Source: Propionicimonas sp020161015
GTDB lineage: Bacteria > Actinomycetota > Actinomycetes > Propionibacteriales > Propionibacteriaceae
Direction of reading: 5' to 3'
Length of the DNA: 64,000 nucleotides
NCBI RefSeq assembly: GCF_964266745.1
Contig: NZ_CAXWGX010000002.1
Location: 26,504 to 90,503, forward strand
A model generated the notes under the pieces. It searched no databases. It saw nothing but the letters and a program-made list of their open reading frames with translations, and was not told where the DNA came from. Position numbers and translations under genes: made by a program. Shown here one piece after another: positions 15,713 to 22,743 of the stretch (the stretch's first letter is position 1; every line of letters starts with the position of its first letter).

Positions 15713-16562
15713 GGCGGGCGCGACGATCCGTCCGCGCCGGCGCGGGGCGTGGGCGCGCCTTTTCGCGTCCGAGCTCGGGCTGGTCTTCGGGAGGCGCCGC
15801 AACCAGATCGGCCTGGCGGTCCTCGCCGGGCTGGTGGTGATGCTCGGAGTGGCGCTGAAGGCGTCCTCATTGCGCCACCCGGGAGAGCGGGGCGGCGACC
15901 TCATGTCTGCCGTGGCGGGCAACGGCGTGTACCTCGGCTTCGCCGGCCTCACCATCGAGATCGCCCTGTTCCTGCCGCTGGCGGTGTCCGTGCTGGCCGG
16001 GGACGCGATCGCCGGTGAGGCCAACCTCGGGACGCTGCGCTACCTGCTGGCCGCACCCGTCGGACGGCTGCGGCTGCTCGGCGTGAAGGCGGCGTCCCTC
16101 GCCGTCGGGGCAGTCACCGGGGCCGCGCTGGTGGCGGTCACCGGGGTGCTGGTGGGGACGGCGCTGTTCGGCGCCGGTCCGCTGGTGACCCTCTCCGGCA
16201 GCCGGATCAGCGTCGCCGACGGCCTGGTGCGGCTGCTGCTGGCGACCCTGTACGTCGCCGCGGGCCTCGCCGCGCTGGGCATGATCGGGTTGTTCATCTC
16301 CACGCTCACCGAGCAGCCGATCGCGGCCACCGTGGCGACGGCGATGGCGAGCACGGTGCTGTGGATCCTGGACGCCGTCCCCCAGCTCGACTGGCTGCAC
16401 CCCTGGCTGCTCGTCGACCGCTGGCCCGCCTTCGTCGACCTGTTGCGGGATCCGGTCTTCCCCGACCGGATCCTCAGCGGGCTCTGGGTGGACGCGGCCT
16501 ACGCCGCAGTCTTCTTCTGCGCGGCCTGGCTGAGGTTCCGGAGCAAGGACATCACCAGCTGA
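15699..16562 (+). CDS. ABC-2 type permease
   Basis: A 287-residue membrane protein with six predicted helices (for example QIGLAVLAGLVVMLGVAL, IEIALFLPLAVSVLAG, LLLATLYVAAGLAALGMIGL), and the characteristic ABC-2 segment VSVLAGDAIAGEANLGTLRYLL before a coupling helix. It partners with the ATPase encoded just upstream. The gene ends 12 bases before a tRNA gene on the opposite strand. Confidence 0.9.
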   Translation: MSVAEAGATIRPRRRGAWARLFASELGLVFGRRRNQIGLAVLAGLVVMLGVALKASSLRHPGERGGDLMSAVAGNGVYLGFAGLTIEIALFLPLAVSVLAGDAIAGEANLGTLRYLLAAPVGRLRLLGVKAASLAVGAVTGAALVAVTGVLVGTALFGAGPLVTLSGSRISVADGLVRLLLATLYVAAGLAALGMIGLFISTLTEQPIAATVATAMASTVLWILDAVPQLDWLHPWLLVDRWPAFVDLLRDPVFPDRILSGLWVDAAYAAVFFCAAWLRFRSKDITS

Positions 16563-16573
16563 TCCGGCATCGG

Positions 16574-16646
16574 AGCCGCCTTGGGGAATCGAACCCCAGA
16601 CCTACGCTTTACGAGAGCGTCGCTCTACCGACTGAGCTAAGGCGGC
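16574..16646 (-). tRNA. tRNA-Thr (CGT anticodon)
   Basis: Cloverleaf read on the minus strand: acceptor GCCGCCT paired with AGGCGGC, D-stem GCTC/GAGC, anticodon stem ACGCT/AGCGT with loop CTCGTAA (anticodon CGT, reading ACG), T-arm TGGGG TTCGATT CCCCA. Discriminator T, and no CCA encoded. Confidence 0.97.
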
Positions 16647-16715
16647 GCGGCCGTCGACCGGCCGAGGCACAACTATAGGGGGTCCGGGCGCCCGGTACTC
16701 ACTCGGGCCCGCCGC

Positions 16716-18272
16716 TCACCGGCAACGGACGCCGTCCGCGGGCATGGTGCCCTCCACCAGGTAGTCGATGACGATCTCGTCCACGCATGACGACTTGCCG
16801 CCGTAGGACCCGTGGCCCTCGCCCTCGTACGTGACCAGCACGCCCGACTCGAGCTGTTCGGCCATGTCGACCGCCTGCTGGTAGGGCGTCGCGTTGTCGC
16901 CCGTCCCGCCGATCACCAGCAGCGGCGCCGCCGCGGCGCCACGGATCGTCAGGGGCGCAGCCGGGCGCACCGGCCAGAGCGCGCAGTGGTAGTCCGGGCC
17001 GAAGTAGCGGCCGAAGATGGGGGCCTTCTGCTGGTCCTTCGCCCAGGTGGCGTCCGCGTCGAGGATGCCCTTGTCCTGATCGGTGTCGAGGCAACCGATC
17101 GCAGGGAAGGCGTAGAACATCGTGCCGTAGGCGCCCTTGCCGTTCCGGTCGTTCAGGGAGTCCGCGGCCGCCAGCAGCGGCTGGCCGCTGCCGTTGTCGG
17201 CCGCGGCGACCATCGCGGTGAGGGTGGGCCACGCCTGCGTCCCGCCGTACAGCATCGCGGCCACGCCGGTCACCGCGAGGCTCTGGGTGAGCGCCCTCTG
17301 GCCGACCGGCAGCGCGCCGCCGTCCAGCCGGTCGAGCAGGCCGGTGACGGCGTCCAGCACGTCCTGCTTCGTGTCGCCCAGCACGCAGCTGCGCTGCGCG
17401 CACCACTGCGCGTAGTTGCCGAGGGCCAGGTCGAAGCCCATCGCCTGGATCACCTCGCTGTCGTCGGTGATGTCGACCGCGGCGTCCAGCACCAGCCGGC
17501 CGGTGTTCGGGCCGAACAACTCCGCGTAGGTCGCGCCGATCTGCGTCCCGTACGAGTAGCCCAGGTAGTGCAGCTTCGCGTCCCCCACCAGCTGCCGCAG
17601 CAGGTCGAGGTCGCGGACCGTCTCGGTCGTGGAGATGTGCTCCAGCAGTTCCCCGCTGTGCTCCCAGCAGGACGCTCCGAACGCGTAGTAGCCGCGGATC
17701 AGCGCCGCCCGCTCCGCTGCGTCGTCGGGCGAGGAGTCGAGGTTGTTCAGAGCATCGGTCTCCGCGGGCCCGTAGCAGACCACGGGCGTCGAGTCCCCCG
17801 TGCCGCGCGGGTCCCACCCGACGATGTCGTACTGCTCGAGACCGATGCGCTCGAACCGTGCGGCGAGCTCCTTGCCGGAGGCGCCGGGGCCGCCGGGGTT
17901 CACGAACAGGGTGCCCAGCCGTGGCTCCCTGGTCGCGGGCACACGCCGCATCGACAGGGTGACCGCCCGCCGGCCGGGGTTCGCGTAGTCGAGCGGGGCG
18001 AGCACGTCCGCGCATTCGGTACCCCCGCCGCAGTCGTCCCAGGACACCTTCTGGGCGAGGTACGCGCCCAGGTCGTCCCCTTCGAGGCCGGGCACGAGGC
18101 CCTCGACGGCGGGTTCCACGGGCGGCAGCACCGGACGGTCGACCGCCGGGCCGGGCACAGAGGAGATGCGGATCTGGGCCGCATCGGGGTTGGCCGCGGG
18201 GACGCAACCGGCCAGCGTCAGCCCAGCGACGATCGCTGCCAGACCGCTGCGGACGCCCGAGTGCACGCGCAC
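16716..18272 (-). CDS. alpha/beta hydrolase lipoprotein, tripeptidyl-aminopeptidase-like
   Basis: A 518-residue exported alpha/beta hydrolase of the SlpD/TAP-like group, which trims N-terminal peptides outside the cell. The signal peptide ends in a lipobox (TLAGC, Cys about residue 23). The oxyanion-region motif is LFVNPGGPGASG. The nucleophile is in GYSYGTQIG, the acid in GGTGDNATPY and the histidine in EGEGHGSYG near the end, together the catalytic triad. The C-terminal TAP domain has several Cys (CVDEI and others) that may pair. It stands alone between a tRNA gene and a repeat region. Confidence 0.9.
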   Translation of the reverse strand: MRVHSGVRSGLAAIVAGLTLAGCVPAANPDAAQIRISSVPGPAVDRPVLPPVEPAVEGLVPGLEGDDLGAYLAQKVSWDDCGGGTECADVLAPLDYANPGRRAVTLSMRRVPATREPRLGTLFVNPGGPGASGKELAARFERIGLEQYDIVGWDPRGTGDSTPVVCYGPAETDALNNLDSSPDDAAERAALIRGYYAFGASCWEHSGELLEHISTTETVRDLDLLRQLVGDAKLHYLGYSYGTQIGATYAELFGPNTGRLVLDAAVDITDDSEVIQAMGFDLALGNYAQWCAQRSCVLGDTKQDVLDAVTGLLDRLDGGALPVGQRALTQSLAVTGVAAMLYGGTQAWPTLTAMVAAADNGSGQPLLAAADSLNDRNGKGAYGTMFYAFPAIGCLDTDQDKGILDADATWAKDQQKAPIFGRYFGPDYHCALWPVRPAAPLTIRGAAAAPLLVIGGTGDNATPYQQAVDMAEQLESGVLVTYEGEGHGSYGGKSSCVDEIVIDYLVEGTMPADGVRCR

Positions 18273-18338
18273 AGCCTAGTTGCTCCTCCGCTGCCGCCCT
18301 CGTGCCGTCGTGCCGCCCTCGTGCTGCCCTCGTGCTGC

Positions 18339-18439
18339 CACTCGCGTTACGCCGCTCACGCCGCCACTCGCGTCACGCCGTGAGGCCGCCACTCGCGTCA
18401 CGCCGTCAGGCCGTCACTCGCGTTACGCCGGTCACGCCG
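18339..18439. repeat. 25-26 bp tandem repeat, four copies
   Basis: Units with core CACTCGCGTYACGCCG start at 18339, 18365, 18390 and 18415 (spacing 26, 25, 25), followed by a partial GTCACGCCG tail. A shorter CCCTCGTGCTG repeat precedes it. The stretch between the hydrolase gene and the PSP1 gene (18273-18647) has no credible gene; this array and the one at 18516 fill most of it. Confidence 0.8.
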
Positions 18440-18515
18440 TCACGCCGTCGGCGGCGGCCCGGAGCTGGTCGCCGTTCAGCCGGCCCTGCGTCGCGGACGG
18501 TCCGTGCGTCCCGCA

Positions 18516-18641
18516 TCGAGGGCCAGCCTTCCGGTCGAGGGCTCGTGCACCGGGGCTGGCCGTCGGCCGTAACGCTGGCCTTCGGCGAGGAAGGCTGGCC
18601 CTGGGCGGTCGGGCTGGCCCTCGGCGGGGGAGGCCGGACGG
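18516..18641. repeat. second ~20-bp head-to-head repeat array
   Basis: Same family as 7633-8061. Units in one direction start at 18518 (GAGGGCCAGCCTT) and 18537, then a GTGCAC centre, then inverted units GGCTGGCC-type at 18554, 18573, 18593, 18612 and 18632, spaced 19-20 bp. The layout, with a central GTGCAC and units pointing away on both sides, is shared with the first locus. Confidence 0.88.
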
Positions 18642-18647
18642 CGGTGC

Positions 18648-19484
18648 TCAGGGATGCGGTGCCGCTGGCTCGGGCGCCCCGGTGGGCCGCGGCGGGTGGA
18701 CGCGGGCGAGGGGACACGTGAGGCGCTCCTGCTCGAGCTGCACCACCACCGCGTCCTGGGGAACGCTGTGCGCCACCACCACGCCCTGCCCCCGGTCGGT
18801 GTCGACGCGGGTGCCCAGGCCGGGAGCCCGCTTCTTGAAGTCGACGTAGAGCGTGTTCTCGTAGGTCAGGCAGCACATCAGCCGTCCGCAGGTGCCCTGC
18901 AGCTGGGACGGGTTGTTGGGCAGCGCCTGCTCGCGTGCCAGCCGCGGCGGGACCGACTCACGCGGCGGCCCCATCACCGCGCAGCAGCACTCGCGCCCGC
19001 AGGGCCCGAAGCCGCCCAGGATCGCCGCGGCGTCACGCGTGCCGACCTGGCGGAGGTCGATGCGGGCCTGCAGCGCACGGGCGAGGTCAGTGAGCAGCCC
19101 GCGGAAGTCGACGCGTCCGGGCGCCTCGAAGTAGACCACCGCCTGCTGGTCGAAGTGGTCGCTCTGGTCGACGAAGTCGACGCCGACCACCCGCATGGGC
19201 AGGTCGTGGCGGGCGATCAGGCGCCGCGCGACGGCGGCGATCTCCGCCCGGCGCCGGCGGTTGTCCGCGTCCCGCTTGCGGTGCTGGTCCCCGGCCGGGC
19301 CGAGGCACTCCAGCAGGGCTCCGGCCCACTCGACCTCCGCGGGGCCCCACACGCAGCGGGCGACCTCCGCGCCCTCGCCGGTGGCGACGACCACTGCCTG
19401 GCCGTAGGCGTAGTCGGCCGCACCGGGGTCGACGTAGTAGAGCCGGCCCAGAGGCTCGAACGACACGGCCATCACCCGGGGCAT
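18648..19484 (-). CDS. PSP1-domain protein (RicT/YaaT-like)
   Basis: A 278-residue cytosolic PSP1-domain protein. In Bacillus the homologue RicT forms an Fe-S-bearing complex that affects RNA maturation. A dense cysteine set is present: GPCGRECCCAVM and GTCGRLMCC, consistent with a cluster-binding site. The C-terminal 20 or so residues are Pro/Ala-rich. It lies downstream of holB-tmk on the same strand, the usual neighbourhood of this family in many bacteria, although a DoxX-like gene intervenes here. Its role in actinobacteria is not established. Confidence 0.88.
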   Translation of the reverse strand: MPRVMAVSFEPLGRLYYVDPGAADYAYGQAVVVATGEGAEVARCVWGPAEVEWAGALLECLGPAGDQHRKRDADNRRRRAEIAAVARRLIARHDLPMRVVGVDFVDQSDHFDQQAVVYFEAPGRVDFRGLLTDLARALQARIDLRQVGTRDAAAILGGFGPCGRECCCAVMGPPRESVPPRLAREQALPNNPSQLQGTCGRLMCCLTYENTLYVDFKKRAPGLGTRVDTDRGQGVVVAHSVPQDAVVVQLEQERLTCPLARVHPPRPTGAPEPAAPHP

Positions 19485-19564
19485 GAAGGCACTCTAGGGG
19501 ACGCCGGTCCCGCGGCGTGACCGTGAGGCCAAAGCGGAAGCCCCGGCCGGGGGGTCCGCGACGC

Positions 19565-20803
19565 TCACTGGGCGGTGGCGGCCCGTTCGCGCTTGTCACG
19601 CTCACGACCGGCCCGGAAGGCCCGGTCGAGGCTCCAGCCGCCGCCCCCGATCAGCAGCAGCAGGAGGCCGACGGTGGCCAGCAGCAGCTCGTACTCGCCG
19701 AGGAAGCCGGGACGGCCTGACACGAAGACGCTCCAGGTTCCCCAGTAGACGAAGGCGAGGGCGCCGCCGGCGATCAGCGCGATGCCCAGCCCGGCTGCGC
19801 GGGTGAGCAGGCCGAGCAGCAGGGCGAGCGCGATGAGTTCGCACGCCACCCCGGTGACGATCGCCATGATCCCCGGCTCGGGGATGATCGTCGTCGCGAA
19901 CTGGGCCTGGGCTGCAGGGATGTCGGTCAGGATGTTCAGGCCGCGGACGGCGAAGATCCCGGCCAGCACGAGGCGCAGCAGGAACAGCCCCAGGGACCCC
20001 CAGAACTTGTCGTTGGTGCGCTTGTGGACCACCACCGGGGCCGGGGCGACGACCGGCATCGGCGCCGGGGCGGCCAGGGCCGCGACGCGGGCGTCCCGGC
20101 GCGCGGCACGCTCGGCGGCCAGCTTCTGCTCCTCCTCCGACAGCTGCTCCAGGCGGGTGGGCTCGGGGCTCGGGCCCGACGTCGGGGTCGGCGGACGGAA
20201 GATCGCGTCCGCCGGCGCGGGGCTGGGGACGGGCACCGGCTCGTCTGCGATCACGAGGCGCTGGGTCTCTGCGGTCTCGGGCTGGGCCACCGCGACCGTG
20301 GGCTCCTCCGGGTACGCGCTGAAGTAGGTGGGGCCGGACGATGACGACGGGGCGGGAGGTTCGACCGCCTCCGGAGCCTCGACCGGAGCGGGCTCCTCAG
20401 CCGCTTCCGGAACCTCTGCCGGCGCGACATCCTCGACCGGTTCTTCCGCTTCCGGAACCTCGGACGGCGCGGGCTCCTCGGCCGGCGCGACCGCTTCCGG
20501 AACCTCGGGCTCCTCGACCGGCGCGTTCGCCTCCGCGCCCTCGATCGGCGCCGCGACGGGGTCGGTGCGCTCCTCAGCGACAGGCACCACGGCCTCCTCT
20601 GCCGGCTCGGGGGCCGCCTCGGTGGGCTCGTCCACCACCGGCGCGGGTGTCTGGAGGACCTGGGTGGCCTCCTCGGACGGCGAGGCGGCCGGCCGGGTCA
20701 GCGCGACGGTGTCCTCGGCGGGGGCGGGCGTGACGGGGTACCAGTTCCCGGTGTCGGGCCTGGGCGGGTCGTCCAGCTGTTCGGGTTCGCGCGGCTCGGT
20801 CAC
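19565..20803 (-). CDS. DoxX-like membrane protein with long acidic N-terminal domain
   Basis: A 412-residue protein. Residues 1 to about 265 are low-complexity, rich in Pro, Glu and Ala, with repeated EEP/VPEA motifs (for example VPEAEEPVEDVAPAEVPEA). The last 130 or so residues hold four helices of the DoxX type (FLLRLVLAGIFAVRGLNIL; ACELIALALLLGLL; GIALIAGGALAFVYWG; LLLATVGLLLLLIGG). I choose GTG 20803 because AGAGGA lies about 8 bases upstream; a GTG at 20827 has no ribosome site. The long acidic segment is unusual for DoxX proteins and its role is unknown. Confidence 0.82.
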   Translation of the reverse strand: MTEPREPEQLDDPPRPDTGNWYPVTPAPAEDTVALTRPAASPSEEATQVLQTPAPVVDEPTEAAPEPAEEAVVPVAEERTDPVAAPIEGAEANAPVEEPEVPEAVAPAEEPAPSEVPEAEEPVEDVAPAEVPEAAEEPAPVEAPEAVEPPAPSSSSGPTYFSAYPEEPTVAVAQPETAETQRLVIADEPVPVPSPAPADAIFRPPTPTSGPSPEPTRLEQLSEEEQKLAAERAARRDARVAALAAPAPMPVVAPAPVVVHKRTNDKFWGSLGLFLLRLVLAGIFAVRGLNILTDIPAAQAQFATTIIPEPGIMAIVTGVACELIALALLLGLLTRAAGLGIALIAGGALAFVYWGTWSVFVSGRPGFLGEYELLLATVGLLLLLIGGGGWSLDRAFRAGRERDKRERAATAQ

Positions 20804-20825
20804 GGGGGAAGTCCTCTCGATGCAC

Positions 20826-20837
20826 ACTGACGTCAGT
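20826..20837. promoter_or_regulatory. 12-bp palindrome upstream of DoxX gene
   Basis: ACTGACGTCAGT is a perfect palindrome in the 94-bp gap between holB and the DoxX gene. It could be a regulator site for the DoxX gene. A short GC hairpin (20876-20890) lies upstream of it. Evidence is symmetry and position only. Confidence 0.3.
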
Positions 20838-20897
20838 CCATGCTGGCATCCGCGACAGGCTTACCCTCTCAGCGACACGGCGAAGCCGTGCCTCGCG

Positions 20898-22073
20898 TCA
20901 GCCCGGCCCGCCGAGGGTCAGCATCAGCGACTCCATGGCCAGCAGGGGCGCGACGTTGGTCTCCAGGGCCGTGCGGCAGGCGAGGATCGCGTCCAGCTTG
21001 CCGACGGTCGCCTCGGGCGTGGTGCGCCGGGCCAGTTCGGCGATGTCGTCGGCGAACTCGGCGTTGATCGGTTCCGCCCCGGCCCCGGTCTGGAGCGCCA
21101 GCACGTCGCGGTAGAACGAGGTGAGTTCGGTGAGCACGCGGTCCAGCGCGTCCCGCTGGATCCTCTTGGCCCGGGCCTTCTGCTGGTCCTCGAGCTCGCG
21201 CAGCGCAGCCTGCGCGTTGCGCGGGCGGACGCCGCGGGTGGTGAGGCCGAGGGCCTCGGAGAGCTCCGTCCGCTCCCGCGCGTCCAGCTCGGCGGTGAGC
21301 ACGGTCGCCTCCTGGGTGGCCGCCTCGACCAGCGTCGCCGCGGCGTCCAGGCAGGTGCCGAGCGAGCGGAGGCGGCCGGGAAGCCGCAGCACCTCCTGGC
21401 GGCGCTCGCGCACCGAGGGGTTGCGGGCCAGCGCGCGGGCGCGTCCGATGTGACCCTGCGCCACCCGTGCCGCGAACGCGGCGAGTTCGGGGTCGACGCC
21501 GTCCCGCCGCCGCAGGAGCTCGGTGATCGCGGCCGTGCTGGGGGTGCTCAGTTCCACCCGTCGGCACCGGGAGCGGATCGTGGCGACCACGTCCTCCGCC
21601 GTGGGAGCGCACAGCAGCCACACGGTCCGCGCGGCCGGCTCCTCGATGCTCTTCAGCAGCGCGTCCGCCCCGCGCTCGGTGATGCGGTCGGCGTCCTCGA
21701 CGACCAGCACCTGGTAGCGGCCCATGGTGGGCGCCATCGCCGCCCTCCGGACGAGCTCGCGCACCTCGTCCACGCCGATGCTCAGCGCCTCGGTGCGCAC
21801 CAGGGTGACGTCCGGATGGGCGCCACTGAGGGACGTGGTGCAGGTGTTGCACTCCCCGCAGCCGCCCACCGCGCACTGCAGCGCGGCGGCGAAGGCCCGC
21901 GCGGCGTTCGAGCGGCCCGACCCCGGCGGGCCGGTGAGCAGCCACGCGTGGCTCATGGCGTGCCGGTTGCCGCCGGCCCCCGCGGCGCGCACCGCGCGCT
22001 GGAGGGTCTCCACCACCCGGTCCTGGCCGATCAGGTCGGCCCAGACCCCCGTGGTTCCCGCGGTCGTCGTCAC
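20898..22073 (-). CDS. holB: DNA polymerase III delta' subunit
   Basis: A 391-residue clamp-loader subunit. The AAA+ fold is visible with a P-loop GPPGSGRSN that lacks the usual lysine, as in non-hydrolysing delta' proteins. A zinc module has four cysteines in CAVGGCGECNTC. The SRC-type motif occurs in IRSRCRRVEL. It starts with GTG at 22073, overlapping the tmk stop (GTGA), so the two genes are coupled, a common arrangement in bacteria. Confidence 0.93.
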   Translation of the reverse strand: MTTTAGTTGVWADLIGQDRVVETLQRAVRAAGAGGNRHAMSHAWLLTGPPGSGRSNAARAFAAALQCAVGGCGECNTCTTSLSGAHPDVTLVRTEALSIGVDEVRELVRRAAMAPTMGRYQVLVVEDADRITERGADALLKSIEEPAARTVWLLCAPTAEDVVATIRSRCRRVELSTPSTAAITELLRRRDGVDPELAAFAARVAQGHIGRARALARNPSVRERRQEVLRLPGRLRSLGTCLDAAATLVEAATQEATVLTAELDARERTELSEALGLTTRGVRPRNAQAALRELEDQQKARAKRIQRDALDRVLTELTSFYRDVLALQTGAGAEPINAEFADDIAELARRTTPEATVGKLDAILACRTALETNVAPLLAMESLMLTLGGPG

Positions 22074-22735
22074 GGTGCCACTGTGCCACCGGGCACTGAC
22101 AGCAGCGGGGCCACCCGCGCACGAACCAGCTCCGCCAGCTTCCGGACGCCGGTCCGGGCCGGCAGCACCAGGTAGTGCTCGGGGTCGCGGGCAGCCAGGT
22201 CGAGGAAGAACTGGCGCGCGCGCAGGTGCAGGTCGGCCCCGGCGTCCTCCAGGCGGTCCTTGTCCCGGATGGTCGCCAGGCCCCGGTCCGGATCGAGGTC
22301 GAGCAGGACGGTCAGGTCCGGCAGCAGGTCGTCGGTCGCCCAGCGGGCGATCTGCTCGACCCGGTCGGGGTCGAGCACCCGGCCCGCACCCTGGTAGGCC
22401 AGCATCGAGTCGACGTACCGGTCGGAGATCACCACGGCACCGCGTCGCAGGGCCGGCATCACCACCTCGTGGACATGCTGGGCCTTGTCCGCGGCGTACA
22501 TCAGGGCCTCGGCCCTCGGGGAGACGTCGCCCCAGGTCGGGTTGAGCACCAGGTCGCGCAGCGTGGCGCCGATCGCGGTGTCGCCGGGCTGGAAGGTGAG
22601 CACGACCTCGCGTCCCTGCTGGCGCACCCAGTCGGCGAGCCGGCGGGCCTGCGTGGACTTGCCCACGCCGTCCCCGCCCTCGAACACGATGAAGACGCCG
22701 TCGGGGGCCGTGTTCTGCGGTGGGACCGGTGGCAT
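22070..22735 (-). CDS. tmk: thymidylate kinase
   Basis: A 221-residue dTMP kinase, making dTDP for DNA synthesis. P-loop FEGGDGVGKST, the DR-x motif in VISDRYVDSMLAYQGAGR, and a LID-like stretch RDKDRLEDAG. It lies 8 bases after topA on the same strand and overlaps holB by 4 bases, so topA-tmk-holB form a replication-linked operon. Confidence 0.95.
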   Translation of the reverse strand: MPPVPPQNTAPDGVFIVFEGGDGVGKSTQARRLADWVRQQGREVVLTFQPGDTAIGATLRDLVLNPTWGDVSPRAEALMYAADKAQHVHEVVMPALRRGAVVISDRYVDSMLAYQGAGRVLDPDRVEQIARWATDDLLPDLTVLLDLDPDRGLATIRDKDRLEDAGADLHLRARQFFLDLAARDPEHYLVLPARTGVRKLAELVRARVAPLLSVPGGTVAP

Positions 22736-22743
22736 CGTCGGGC

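Noticed and set aside
16574..16646. tRNA-Thr as an integration site
   Set aside because: Flanking genes are ordinary backbone, and no repeat of its 3' end was noticed nearby.
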